Part shown: piece by piece, positions 7,884 to 16,218 of the stretch
Layout of the letters: every line of letters begins with the position of its first letter
How positions within the stretch are numbered: the first letter of the stretch is position 1
From: Comamonadaceae bacterium
GTDB taxonomy: Bacteria; Pseudomonadota; Gammaproteobacteria; Burkholderiales; Burkholderiaceae_C
Assembly (NCBI GenBank): GCA_947375135.1
Contig: CANCER010000001.1
Span: 186,001-250,000 of the forward strand
Direction of reading: 5' to 3'
DNA length: 64,000 bases
Position numbers and translations under genes: made by a program
The notes under the pieces: model-generated
Database searches by the model: none
Told to the model about the DNA's origin: nothing
Seen by the model: only the letters and a program-made list of their open reading frames with translations

Positions 7884-9434
7884 TTAAGTGCGAGCTTCTT
7901 TAACGAATTCGCGCACGATTTCAGCAATCTTCCGGGCAAGGTACGGTGGTACAGCGTTACCGATTTGGTGATACTGCTGTGTCCGGTTCCCCTCAAAGAA
8001 GTAGTTGTCGGGGAAGGTTTGCAAACGAGCCGCTTCTCGAACCGTCAAGCTTCTGCATTGGGCCGGATCATGATGGATGTAGTAGTGCCCATCTTTGGCG
8101 ATGTGCGAGACGACCGTGGTCGAGGGATCATTGGCCAACTGCACTCGAAATCTGTCTGTGAACGGGATAGATTCCGCCGTCGCATTTTTATGGGCAGGCT
8201 GCAACTTCGGCGGATAGGTCTGGATTTTTGGCGAGTAGTCGCTCATCTTCGCAAAGCAAGAGGCGAACAAATACCGTTGGATGTCTGAGCGCATGTGACT
8301 GCGCGTTTCATGCTGCAACACGCCCGCAAGCTTCGGGTCATGCAACCATTTTTTCAAATCGGTTGAAAGCTCTGTACTCCACTTCAACGAGGTGGCCGTG
8401 TAGAGAGAACCGACATCTGAAATCTTGGTGGCGTCCACGACCGCCGTCATCATTTCAAGTTCAAGGCGCATGCGATTTTCAGCACGCCAGCCCTTGAGAC
8501 TGACCGGCCCGCCGTTGAGTGCGTTCAACCAGTTTTCGTGACTGTCCGGCTCCTTGGACAGTCTGCTGCGAAGTTTGGGCAGCCCTTCCAAGACTTGACT
8601 GACGCTCACCTGTTTCGCAACAGGCCTGAGCATCAACCGATCCGGATCTTTTCCGAGCTTGGCTATCTTCTCAACAAGATCAGATCGAATGCCGAAAAGA
8701 ATCACGCGGTGGCGCCGCTGCGGAACACCGTACTCCTCGGCACGGATGATGAAATCTTCGGGGTCCAGCTCTTCTTTGTCGACCACGAACGACCGAATCT
8801 CATAGTGGTAGCAGTTCCCCGGCGACTGCAAGTCCTTCATGATGCGCTCGAAGATCGGCGAGCCTTTGTGCTGGGAGGTAAGCATCCCCTTGACGTTTTC
8901 CATCACAAACACCGTGGGACCGAATTCTCGGATGATGCGCAGGTACTCACGGTACAGAAAATGCCGCTTGTCCTTCTCGAAGGTCTCGGTGTCCTGCTGC
9001 CGCATGCGTGCCCTGCCCGCCATTGAATACGCTTGGCATGGTGGCCCACCTATCAGCACCCATTCCCTTGCCCCCTTCAACGCCTCACGGATGCACTCAT
9101 CCACCTCCTTGTGGGAGGTCTTACCTAACTCGATGCACCGGGCCTCAAAAAGGGCCTTTTCGGCGGCACTCTTGGCATCGGGATGAGCAAACAGACTTTC
9201 ACGGGTGATCTCACCGCGCACATACTCGTAGTAGCACGCAGGGACCTCCCCGGCAGGGAACGCCCGGAACAGTGCCCGCAGCGACAAGGTTTTGTGCGCG
9301 ACAGGATCCTTCTCGATGGAAACCTTGACCTCAAAACTTCGCTGGTCATCGTCGACCAGTGAGGTAAATCCTTCGCCCAAGCCTCCTGGACCGGCAAAAA
9401 GATCAATGACCGGTATGGGTCCACGTCTCGTCAT
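7884..9434 (-). CDS. dcm: DNA (cytosine-5-)-methyltransferase
   Basis: A 516-residue C5-cytosine methyltransferase that transfers a methyl group from S-adenosylmethionine to DNA cytosine. All main motifs are present in order: motif I DLFAGPGGLGEGF (residues 11-23), motif IV GGPPCQ with catalytic C133, motif VI FVMENVKG (about 176-183), motif VIII VPQRRHRV, and motifs IX-X near the end (REAARLQTFP, QIGNAVPP). The segment between VIII and IX, about 150 residues, is the target-recognition region; its specificity cannot be read. No cognate endonuclease or Vsr gene is adjacent. It converges with the five-gene operon and is about 6 kb from the Z1/AIPR module, whose relatives often carry such a methyltransferase. 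Confidence 0.93.
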   Translation of the reverse strand: MTRRGPIPVIDLFAGPGGLGEGFTSLVDDDQRSFEVKVSIEKDPVAHKTLSLRALFRAFPAGEVPACYYEYVRGEITRESLFAHPDAKSAAEKALFEARCIELGKTSHKEVDECIREALKGAREWVLIGGPPCQAYSMAGRARMRQQDTETFEKDKRHFLYREYLRIIREFGPTVFVMENVKGMLTSQHKGSPIFERIMKDLQSPGNCYHYEIRSFVVDKEELDPEDFIIRAEEYGVPQRRHRVILFGIRSDLVEKIAKLGKDPDRLMLRPVAKQVSVSQVLEGLPKLRSRLSKEPDSHENWLNALNGGPVSLKGWRAENRMRLELEMMTAVVDATKISDVGSLYTATSLKWSTELSTDLKKWLHDPKLAGVLQHETRSHMRSDIQRYLFASCFAKMSDYSPKIQTYPPKLQPAHKNATAESIPFTDRFRVQLANDPSTTVVSHIAKDGHYYIHHDPAQCRSLTVREAARLQTFPDNYFFEGNRTQQYHQIGNAVPPYLARKIAEIVREFVKEART

Positions 9435-9682
9435 TTCAAATCGTTCTCAATTTTGGACAAGCACCAGACGACCACGGCAATGAATCCGTGATGCGCATGG
9501 GCTTTTAAAGCTATTTTGGTCGCCGCTGCGAGAGCTAGCACATCAACGTGCCCACTCAAATTCCCGCTGGTCATTGATTCAATGCTAGCGCACAAACCGT
9601 GCCTTTTGCCCAGCCCGAACAAAGATGCCCGGCTTCGGAAGAGACAGCACCGGCAACCTCGCTAAAGCGGTTTTCAGAGGGC

Positions 9683-10267
9683 CTAACGACCATCCACCAG
9701 CCGAATTGCATACTCATACAGGGCCGGGCAGTGGTGCTGGGAAAAGTGGGACTTCTGACGGAGCTTTCCGGTGGATGTCCGACTCGCTTTTTGAAGAAAC
9801 CGGTGATGGTTTGAGCGCAGGGCCGCCAAGTCTTTTTCAAACGGCAGCCGACTCTCGTGAGCCACTGCGGTTCGGCTGTGCTGGAAGTCGCTGGTGTAGC
9901 ACCAGTGCGTGTCGCCCACAGACGCATAGCTCATCTCTTCGAAGCAGTCTTCTTCACCCACAAGTTTGGTCAGGCAGTCGGCACCACAAAGCAGCATTCT
10001 CACCACCGAAAAGGACTCAGCCTCTTCGCCATCTTCCTCTGCCTCGAAATACGTGACACCCCAAGTCATGACCTCGACCTGACCGACGTTAAGCCGGAAT
10101 CCGTTGGGCAACATCGTCAGAGACCATGCCGATGAGCCAATCGCCTGGCAATACAGGATCGAGTCTGACAACAGCTTGAAAATGACCTTTTGATCGTCTT
10201 TGAGTGGAATGACCGCGTCAAACAGTGATCCAACCTCGGCCACCGTCATATTTTTGTTTGGTTTCAA
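9683..10267 (-). CDS. hypothetical protein upstream of the methyltransferase
   Basis: A protein of about 194 residues, same strand as the methyltransferase gene and 248 bp upstream of it. I prefer the TTG at 10267 as start because AGGGGGAACC lies directly before it; the first ATG (10249) has no visible ribosome binding site. The first two thirds look like an alpha/beta domain (SLFDAVIPLKDDQKVIF, LNVGQVEVMTWG) and the C-terminus is basic and histidine-rich. An acidic EAEEDGEEAES loop is in the middle. No family recognised. The 10-bp repeats at 10361 lie in its upstream region. Confidence 0.5.
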   Translation of the reverse strand: MKPNKNMTVAEVGSLFDAVIPLKDDQKVIFKLLSDSILYCQAIGSSAWSLTMLPNGFRLNVGQVEVMTWGVTYFEAEEDGEEAESFSVVRMLLCGADCLTKLVGEEDCFEEMSYASVGDTHWCYTSDFQHSRTAVAHESRLPFEKDLAALRSNHHRFLQKASRTSTGKLRQKSHFSQHHCPALYEYAIRLVDGR

Positions 10268-10360
10268 TGGTTCCCCCTGGGTGCACAACCTGTGCGCAGT
10301 GCATGTTACATCCCCGGTCATCCGCACTGGCCGTACAGGCCAGCATCGCCCAGCCCTCGG

Positions 10361-10396
10361 CTGCACTGACCTGCACTGACACTGACCTGCACTGAC
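10361..10396. repeat. 10-bp repeats CTGCACTGAC
   Basis: Three exact copies of CTGCACTGAC begin at 10361, 10371 and 10387; a partial copy (ACTGAC) fills the gap between the second and third, and a further CTG follows. The array lies between divergent genes at 10267 (minus) and 10461 (plus), so it is well placed to be an operator for both. The 10-bp period puts the copies on one face of the helix. The protein that would bind is unknown. Confidence 0.7.
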
Positions 10397-10460
10397 CTGG
10401 TCTAAAGACGTGAATCAGCCTAGAATGAATATTTGGTGTTCACCAAACTGGAGCAATGGC

Positions 10461-10667
10461 ATGGGTGCAGTCGAGTTCAAGGCCGAAAATTACGAAGAGA
10501 CCTACGCGGGTCGATCCATCTTCGTCGAGCCTAATCGTGACCCCTATCGCGGTGGCTTCGAATGGTCCGTGTGCAAGGACGACGTTGAGCTTGAAAGTGG
10601 CTTGGAATTTACAGTGGACGAGGCCTTGAAGGCCGCGCGTAAGTCCGTAGACGCCATGGATGCCTAA
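10461..10667 (+). CDS. small acidic protein, unknown
   Basis: A 68-residue protein starting MGAVEFKAENYEE. The ATG at 10461 has GGAG seven bases upstream, better than the GTG at 10410. The sequence alternates short strands and helices and ends with a helix EALKAARKSVDAMDA. It is monocistronic and followed by a strong hairpin at 10720-10748. No family recognised; its codon use looks like that of the GC-rich island genes. Confidence 0.55.
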   Translation: MGAVEFKAENYEETYAGRSIFVEPNRDPYRGGFEWSVCKDDVELESGLEFTVDEALKAARKSVDAMDA

Positions 10668-10719
10668 TTCCGGGCACCACTAGATTCGCACATCGCTCAC
10701 TCGCTGAATCATTGAGCAT

Positions 10720-10748
10720 AGTGTCCACGACCGATGATCGTGGACACT
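10720..10748 (+). terminator. hairpin terminator
   Basis: Perfect 11-bp inverted repeat (AGTGTCCACGA / TCGTGGACACT) with a 7-base loop, followed by TT on the plus strand. It sits between the convergent genes ending at 10667 and 10753 and could end transcription from both sides. The arm contains TGTCCACG, close to the repeat unit of the array at 12265, so it may also be a binding site. Confidence 0.65.
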
Positions 10749-10752
10749 TTCC

Positions 10753-11361
10753 TTAGAGCCGAGTTTTTTCACGACCTCCGCCTTTCGCTGCCACTGGCCC
10801 GATCGCGGCCAGCAGCTCAACACCGAGCTCAATGGCGTCTTCGGCAATGTCGGCTTCCGCCAAGAAGTACACCCACATGACTTCCTGCACCACCTGGTTA
10901 AACAGATTCACCCCCAGCTTGACCGGCTTCCTTGAACCTGCAAACTCGTACCCGATCTGGTGAGCTCCCAATTTCAGTGAATCCGTGCCACGTTTGTAGG
11001 CCTGCTTCTGTTTGCTAAGGATCCGATCCGCGAGCCCCCGCCACGGGTGGCGAAAGGCACAGAGCCAACTCGGAGCCGCACCGGGAGCACAGGTCTGCTG
11101 CCCAAACCACTCCACACTGATCGTTTCATTGAAAAGCGGAACGTCCGACCCACCAAAAGGCAAGGTCACGGTCATGGCACTGGATTCGCCCCGCCACATT
11201 TTTTCGAAGTACGAGCCCTTCTTTCGCAGCTCACTGGCGATCAGTGGCGAGCGGCTCGCCTGGCAGCATTGACGAACATGAGCTCGCCAATTCCGTTCCT
11301 CCTTGGTGCTGATCAGCGAGGGATCAGCTTCGTAACGGTGATGGGCATTGGATTTTTTCAT
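10753..11361 (-). CDS. hypothetical protein, second gene of a two-gene operon
   Basis: A 202-residue protein starting MKKSNAHHRYEADPS; the ATG at 11361 has AAGGAG seven bases upstream, so the longer frame from 11421 is not used. Visible features are a basic N-terminal helix region (RNWRAHVRQCC), a WFGQQ motif near the middle and a long hydrophobic helix near the C-terminus (LFNQVVQEVMWVYFLAEADI). It begins 10 bp after the stop of the upstream gene (11372), so the two form an operon. No family recognised. Confidence 0.55.
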   Translation of the reverse strand: MKKSNAHHRYEADPSLISTKEERNWRAHVRQCCQASRSPLIASELRKKGSYFEKMWRGESSAMTVTLPFGGSDVPLFNETISVEWFGQQTCAPGAAPSWLCAFRHPWRGLADRILSKQKQAYKRGTDSLKLGAHQIGYEFAGSRKPVKLGVNLFNQVVQEVMWVYFLAEADIAEDAIELGVELLAAIGPVAAKGGGREKTRL

Positions 11362-11371
11362 TTCGAACTCC

Positions 11372-12178
11372 TTACAGACGGCGAACAGACTGAGATGAAC
11401 TCGACTTGTTCCCATTGCCATCCTTCGAGATCTGAGACAAATGATCCGAATTCACCTCCGGCACGTGCTCACCCAAAGCCACCTTAGTCTTCTCGGCTTG
11501 GAATGTCCCCTGAACTTTCATCACAATTTGTTTAAGCCTTGGACCTGCATTGTTTACAAATTGCACACCATTGATAACAAGTCCTTCGGGAGATTTGGAA
11601 CAAACAGTGTGGAAATAGGCATAATAAAATTTATCGATCATCTTTGAACGAACCGATCCTTCGATAGGATTTTCTAAGCGAGACATCAAATAATTGGCCG
11701 CAAATGTGTATGCATCCATGATCTTTCCAAATTCAACCTCGTCATCAATGCCATTTAAATAAACCATTAAATAGTCCAAGCATTTTTGTGACTCATAAGC
11801 AAACGCTGCAATGATTGGTGAATAATATTCAACCGCTCCAATCGAAGACTTAACCGGCACAACCACATCAAGCATCGATTTGCCTACATAGTTTCCCCAA
11901 ATTACCAGTGCTTCCATTGCATGCTCATCATCTTCAATGATTGTCTGGATAAAAGCCTTTTCCAAAGCATCATCTGTAATCATTGAAATAGATTGCATTG
12001 AATTGCAATCAACTTGATTAGGCATAACATTCACTTGCGATTTTTCTGAAACATAAGCTTTGTTATGCAAGGCAGCCCTTTCTTTTTTCAGACTATTTGA
12101 CGTGTGTTCACATCCATGCCCTGTCGATATAAGCTTCTCTCCAAAAGACCATTTTTTACCATTACGTTTCATCATCAT
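11372..12178 (-). CDS. hypothetical helical protein, first gene of a two-gene operon
   Basis: A 268-residue protein that begins with three consecutive methionines (12178, 12175, 12172); TAGGAG lies five to eleven bases upstream, so the second or third ATG may be the real start. The middle (about residues 65-210) is helical with IIAAFAYESQKCLDYLMVYL and MDAYTFAANYLMSRLE. The ends are basic and serine-rich. GC content is lower than in the downstream partner. The 10-bp TGTCCA repeats at 12265 lie about 90 bp upstream. No family recognised. Confidence 0.55.
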   Translation of the reverse strand: MMMKRNGKKWSFGEKLISTGHGCEHTSNSLKKERAALHNKAYVSEKSQVNVMPNQVDCNSMQSISMITDDALEKAFIQTIIEDDEHAMEALVIWGNYVGKSMLDVVVPVKSSIGAVEYYSPIIAAFAYESQKCLDYLMVYLNGIDDEVEFGKIMDAYTFAANYLMSRLENPIEGSVRSKMIDKFYYAYFHTVCSKSPEGLVINGVQFVNNAGPRLKQIVMKVQGTFQAEKTKVALGEHVPEVNSDHLSQISKDGNGNKSSSSQSVRRL

Positions 12179-12264
12179 ATAACTCCTAAATCTTCTTCCA
12201 AAAAGCAGAAGAATTAGGCGAATTGTCTGCGCAATTTATTCAAAAAAACCATTCTTAATTAGGA

Positions 12265-12304
12265 ATGTCCAGCAATGTCCACAGATGTCCACGGATGGCC
12301 TCTA
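12265..12304. repeat. 10-bp tandem repeats of ATGTCCA type
   Basis: Four tandem 10-bp units start at 12265, 12275, 12285 and 12295: ATGTCCAGCA, ATGTCCACAG, ATGTCCACGG and ATGGCCTCTA. Three units share ATGTCCA exactly and the fourth is degenerate. They lie between divergent genes (12178 minus, about 12457 plus). Helical phasing suggests cooperative protein binding at an operator, or iterons of a replicating element. Confidence 0.75.
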
Positions 12305-12456
12305 TTGCATATTAATTTATTTGAAAATTCGCATAATACCAACAGCAACCAATGTGAAATCAGTTCACTTACAAGCCATTTCGGTTCATTTTTAGTCGGC
12401 TAACGCCCGTTGATGATCGAAATATTTCAGGATTCAACGCACGTTTGAGCAGCCAG

Positions 12457-13170
12457 ATGGTTACATTGGGTTCTCCTCACCAAACCCAGCCACTCATGAG
12501 CAATAAAGACAAGCGACGGCACACCGGCAGTGAAGCCGAGCGCAAAGCTCTCATTCGTGAAGCCATGGGCGCGTACTCCGATGCCGAGGCCGTTTTTCGC
12601 CCGTTTTCAGTCGCAGAAGCCTGCACATTTCTCGATCGCAGTGCGAAGACATTGCAGCGAGCGCGGGCCGCGCGAGACGAAGCTCTAAGGGCTGGCACGC
12701 CGATCGATGGCCGCTCACTTGCCTCGATTAATTACATTCCGCCAGAGGTAGGTGGACTTGCGTTTGCATATCAACAAACAGAGCTGCTCGCATTTTGGCA
12801 ACGGTATCTTGGCGGCACCGCCTCATCGCTACCCAGCACAAACGCCGCACCTGGCAGCACCACCACGATGCGTCGTGTGACCAGCTTCACGGAATTCATG
12901 ACCACTGGCCTGCCCGATCAAACCTGGCCATTCTCGATCCAGGAAGACGGTACACCACTGGACTTCTTTACTGCCATGGATGCGAAGTTGCTGACCGGCA
13001 AGGCCCAGCGCCTGACTCTTCGGGACTTTGGAACACTGCTGGCCAACGCCGCCAGCACCCGTTACGCCCAACAGGAGGCAGATGACATCGCTGGCGTCAA
13101 ACGGAACTCAGTGACGGAAGAATGGCCCGACTTTTACGCCGAAGAATTCGAGGATGATGGCGAGGAATAG
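12457..13170 (+). CDS. DNA-binding protein with excisionase-like helix-turn-helix, unknown role
   Basis: A protein of about 237 residues. The start is uncertain: TTG 12445, ATG 12457 and ATG 12496 are all in frame and none has a strong ribosome binding site. After a basic N-terminus comes a winged-helix-like region: FSVAEACTFLDRSAKTLQRA, a longer wing with INYIPPEVGG, then YQQTELLAFWQRY, resembling AlpA/Xis-type proteins. The C-terminal half contains SFTEFMTTGLP and a strongly acidic tail (EEFEDDGEE). It is preceded by the repeat array at 12265. It may regulate or excise part of the island; that is inference. Confidence 0.55.
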   Translation: MVTLGSPHQTQPLMSNKDKRRHTGSEAERKALIREAMGAYSDAEAVFRPFSVAEACTFLDRSAKTLQRARAARDEALRAGTPIDGRSLASINYIPPEVGGLAFAYQQTELLAFWQRYLGGTASSLPSTNAAPGSTTTMRRVTSFTEFMTTGLPDQTWPFSIQEDGTPLDFFTAMDAKLLTGKAQRLTLRDFGTLLANAASTRYAQQEADDIAGVKRNSVTEEWPDFYAEEFEDDGEE

Positions 13171-13206
13171 CGATAAGCTCAGAGCGCCGAATACGGGCCG
13201 CAGCAC

Positions 13207-13704
13207 TTAAGAAGCTTGACTGACCGCCAGCTCATCAACCGTAGGATCTTTGCCTGCGAGATCGATGCCATGAGCCTTGGCCGCACGGCAGAGCTCATCA
13301 ATGATGCATTGCCCGTCCGCACCGAACCGGTTCACCGAACAGGTAAACGACATGGCGCATGCCCATTGGGACGGCATGTCACTGAGTTCCCGAGATGCCA
13401 TCCACGCCCTGTAAAGTGGCGGGACGATCCCCTGATGGGTCAGAGCCGCATCAGGACTCGTACCCCACATGGTCATAGCAGGGCCGGTCGCACTGATGTA
13501 GGCCATCGGTCCCACGGTTTCAACGCTCACTTTTGAGACCGTTGAATGCAGCCAGAACTTTCGCAGATGTTTCCTCGTTTGATTGGAGTGTCCCTGCACT
13601 CCTCCTGTGAGAGGTCCCTCACGCTGCATCCGTTCCAGCAAAGCGTGAGCTAGTGCGTGATGATCAACATTACCCAACCCACCGCCAGCAATCAAAGCAT
13701 TCAT
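13207..13704 (-). CDS. hypothetical protein
   Basis: A 165-residue protein with an excellent ribosome binding site (AGGAGG six bases before the ATG at 13704), so it is very likely translated. The N-terminus is glycine-rich (MNALIAGGGLGNVDHHALAHALLERM). Cysteines occur near the C-terminus (CAMSFTCSVNRF, CIIDELC). It converges with the gene ending at 13170. No family recognised; GC content is like the chromosome. Confidence 0.55.
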   Translation of the reverse strand: MNALIAGGGLGNVDHHALAHALLERMQREGPLTGGVQGHSNQTRKHLRKFWLHSTVSKVSVETVGPMAYISATGPAMTMWGTSPDAALTHQGIVPPLYRAWMASRELSDMPSQWACAMSFTCSVNRFGADGQCIIDELCRAAKAHGIDLAGKDPTVDELAVSQAS

Positions 13705-13867
13705 GGCTTCCTCCTAGAACAGGAATAAAGAGTACGTGGAATCGGCCTCTTGGCCCCAGTATTCTTGTCTCTACCGGCCTCGGAATCAATCACAAGTTTC
13801 CAGAGCAGCTCCTGATTCAATTAATTCAGCTCCTGTATCATGTTTATCACCTCAACTCCTGTAACGA

Positions 13868-14218
13868 ATGGCCCCAATGGACGACACCCAAATTGACAAA
13901 CTTGACCAAGAAATAGCCGCCCTTCAAGCCAAAAAGAAGGCTCTATTGGACAAGAGCCGAGGAGAGGCACTTGCAACGACACGCGCCAGTGTTGCCCGTT
14001 TCGGTTTTACCGCACAAGAACTTGGGCTTTCGGTAGCCATGGTGCCAAAGGCCAAGAAGAGCGATGAAGGCACCATGAAGTCCAAGGCACCTGCGAAATA
14101 CGCCAATCCAACCAATCCGTCACAGACCTGGGCTGGTGGTCAAGGAGCGCGGCCTCATTGGGTCAGAGATCATTTAGCCGCTGGCGGCGCACTGGATGAG
14201 TTGCTCATCAAAGCGTAA
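13868..14218 (+). CDS. H-NS family nucleoid protein
   Basis: A 116-residue protein with the two parts of a betaproteobacterial H-NS-like protein: an N-terminal coiled coil for oligomerisation (IDKLDQEIAALQAKKKALL, about residues 9-27) and a C-terminal DNA-binding domain with the core KYANP, TWAGGQGARPHW (about 79-100). H-NS proteins bind AT-rich, often foreign DNA and silence it. This copy lies next to AT-rich island blocks (15.3-20.9 kb), which it could silence. The start at 13868 or 13877 cannot be separated; neither has a clear ribosome binding site. A hairpin follows at 14223. Confidence 0.88.
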   Translation: MAPMDDTQIDKLDQEIAALQAKKKALLDKSRGEALATTRASVARFGFTAQELGLSVAMVPKAKKSDEGTMKSKAPAKYANPTNPSQTWAGGQGARPHWVRDHLAAGGALDELLIKA

Positions 14219-14222
14219 CCAT

Positions 14223-14252
14223 GGCGGGTCGAGCTAGAAAAGGTGACCCGCC
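14223..14252 (+). terminator. hairpin after the H-NS-like gene
   Basis: GGCGGGTC pairs with GACCCGCC across a 14-base loop, 5 bp after the stop codon. A C-run, not a T-run, follows, so it is an atypical terminator or an RNA-stabilising stem. Confidence 0.5.
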
Positions 14253-14365
14253 CCCCCAAACAGGCAACACCCACGACGTCTAAGAATGTCGCCCATTTGA
14301 TGGGTTGACTGCAATATTCATGTCCACATTTGTGTACAAAGTGCAGCAGGTAGTTGGAATCGACT

Positions 14366-15046
14366 TTACGGTTTTTCCTTGGAAACTTTTGCTGGCCGTT
14401 GTGGGGTACGGGCCTTCACCACTTTTGCCTCTGTGGCCAAAATTTCTGAATGGATCAACCGTTCAATGATGTCGATTACGACATTCACATCGTCAAGCGT
14501 CGGTTTGTGAGCCCGGTGAGCTGAGGCGTGCCCCACATCGATGGCCGTCGCAAGGGCATCAACATCACGCTCACTCATATGGTTAGCGGCGGCAAGGGCG
14601 TCCAAGCCCTTTTTGAAGTCGCCCTTATCCCCGACGGTTTTCTGAATCACCACATCGATCACCGCACGTGCGCCCATCATTGCTAAACGACGACTATCCG
14701 CATTAAGCGCGGCATACACCTCTCCGAGCAAATCGTAGTATTCACGAGGCGTCTTGTACCAACCAAACCATTCAGGCATCCGCCTGGCGAACCGGGGCGG
14801 AAAGTACGAAGGCGGCACAGGGCCGTCTTGACGATCATCTTCGGAGGTCCACTGCACTCTTGTCATGGTGACATCGTCACACCCACGGCATTGAAGCATT
14901 TCCCACACGGTACCTACATCTACAGAATGATGGCCGTCGTCCTCTTCAAACGTGCGCGTGCTCGCTGCCTTGTGAATCAAGTTATGTTTGGTCTCGTGCC
15001 CGCACCGGTTGCAGTGCGACCAGATAAAGTCAGCTTTAGTGGCCAT
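14366..15046 (-). CDS. DUF4145 domain protein with zinc ribbon
   Basis: A 226-residue protein. The N-terminus has two CxxC pairs (HCNRCGH around residue 10-16 and QCRGCDD near 50), forming a treble-clef or zinc-ribbon. The C-terminal half matches DUF4145: LLGEVYAALNADSRRLAMMGARAVID, followed by a helical ending with HASAHRAHKPT. DUF4145 occurs alone or fused to restriction and other defence enzymes; its own role is unknown. The start is taken at MATKADF (15046); MCAMATK (15055) is also possible. Its upstream region faces the AT-rich block. Confidence 0.8.
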   Translation of the reverse strand: MATKADFIWSHCNRCGHETKHNLIHKAASTRTFEEDDGHHSVDVGTVWEMLQCRGCDDVTMTRVQWTSEDDRQDGPVPPSYFPPRFARRMPEWFGWYKTPREYYDLLGEVYAALNADSRRLAMMGARAVIDVVIQKTVGDKGDFKKGLDALAAANHMSERDVDALATAIDVGHASAHRAHKPTLDDVNVVIDIIERLIHSEILATEAKVVKARTPQRPAKVSKEKP

Positions 15047-15375
15047 GGCGCACATGGTATGTTAGTTCTGAGTTGCACGGGAAAGCAGTGCAAACAGATC
15101 CAAGTTGATGTTGGTTACAACCCTATCGGCCTCCTGCAAAAGTGGATTGCCGCAACGGTTTTTGTCTCAGTGACAACAGGACCACCCACACCCAGATCAC
15201 TCGCAACGACAGAGATCGCTGAATGCTTTTCGATCGCACGCAACAAGGTCGTTCGCGGCTGAAATCCCAGGATTCAAGTCAGGCATCCCAAACCCAATTG
15301 ATTACTCACACGGCTCTTTTCTTGACTTTTAAGGCCAAACATCGTTAGGTTAACCCTATTCAATGCTAGGCAATC
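15047..15375. other. intergenic region, left edge of the AT-rich block
   Basis: No gene is visible. The first part is GC-balanced and should hold the promoter of the DUF4145 gene; from about 15290 the sequence becomes AT-rich and leads into the gene at 15376. CAGGATTCAAGTC at 15268-15280 resembles the 13-mer repeated at 12428 and 20920 (11 of 13 bases match the copy at 12428). Confidence 0.35.
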
Positions 15376-16218
15376 ATGATTCATCCAATTCCAACAACTC
15401 TTGTATTCCAAACGCTGTCCACTGACCCAATAGACAGTGATGAGTGCAATCGACTTGGATTGGGGATCGAGGTCAGCATTCAGGCCTGGACTGATGATTT
15501 ATTGACCTTTCTGTTCCCAAATCAATCACCATTAGAAATCTCCAATGACATGTTGATTGATTTATTGAAGATTAAATCTAACGATATAGCGACTTTCGCG
15601 ACTAAATCAGCTTTCATTGATCAAGGGTATAGCACTCGGTGCACCACCATCATTGAGCCGAACCTAGAACGGAATAGGCTGGTCATAGAAGCAATGGCGA
15701 CATCTGAGCAACAACTCGACTTAGAACAAGCAATCATTGCTTACTTAGCCATGATGTTCAACGGCCACGCTCGAATAGAAATTATTGAAAATATAGACGG
15801 TAGGGTCTCAACCATTACCATGACACAAGGAAGCCACGGTTGTGATGCTCCTTCAATTGGGTCAGGTCAAATGATCAGGCTAGAAGTCAATCTTGATTGT
15901 GGAAACTCATCTCAATCTTTAGCAAAGAAAATATCCTTAAGGGCGATTGATGAGCTGGTTACACGTCTACCCATAAACCACAAGACAACACCTGGTGCAC
16001 GTCGTCAGAGTGCATTAGCCATGCTTGAAGCTCTACTATTGGAAGCCATCGAAAAGTCTGGGGCCACATTGAGTCGTATAAGCATTTTGGATCTATCTAA
16101 CCTTGATGCTGCAAATGCAGCTATTAAATTTCAATGCGTGATCGAAAACACAACTACTGAATCATTCGAGAAATTAGATAAGGCACTGAAATCAGTTATT
16201 TTCGATCTCACCAACTAG
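15376..16218 (+). CDS. hypothetical protein of the AT-rich sub-element
   Basis: A 280-residue protein that starts MIHPIPTTLVFQTLS. It looks globular, with mixed strands and helices, many isoleucines and no membrane segment. A repeated pattern IEV/IEI-x-D is seen but no known motif. The last 4 bp overlap the end of the convergent AlpA-like gene at 16215. Low GC and codon use match the integrase gene that follows, so it probably travelled with that element. No family recognised. Confidence 0.5.
   Translation: MIHPIPTTLVFQTLSTDPIDSDECNRLGLGIEVSIQAWTDDLLTFLFPNQSPLEISNDMLIDLLKIKSNDIATFATKSAFIDQGYSTRCTTIIEPNLERNRLVIEAMATSEQQLDLEQAIIAYLAMMFNGHARIEIIENIDGRVSTITMTQGSHGCDAPSIGSGQMIRLEVNLDCGNSSQSLAKKISLRAIDELVTRLPINHKTTPGARRQSALAMLEALLLEAIEKSGATLSRISILDLSNLDAANAAIKFQCVIENTTTESFEKLDKALKSVIFDLTN

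Noticed and set aside
9431-9574. small frame whose stop overlaps the methyltransferase start (ATGA)
   Set aside because: The overlap suggests coupling, but no ribosome binding site precedes any of its ATG codons and the peptide has no clear pattern. Kept only as a weak possibility.
10361-12304. CRISPR-like arrays
   Set aside because: The repeats at 10361 and 12265 are only 10 bp long and have no unique spacers of 30 bp or more, and no cas gene is in the window.
14828-15262. 144-residue frame on the plus strand
   Set aside because: Mostly antisense to the DUF4145 gene, with no ribosome binding site.
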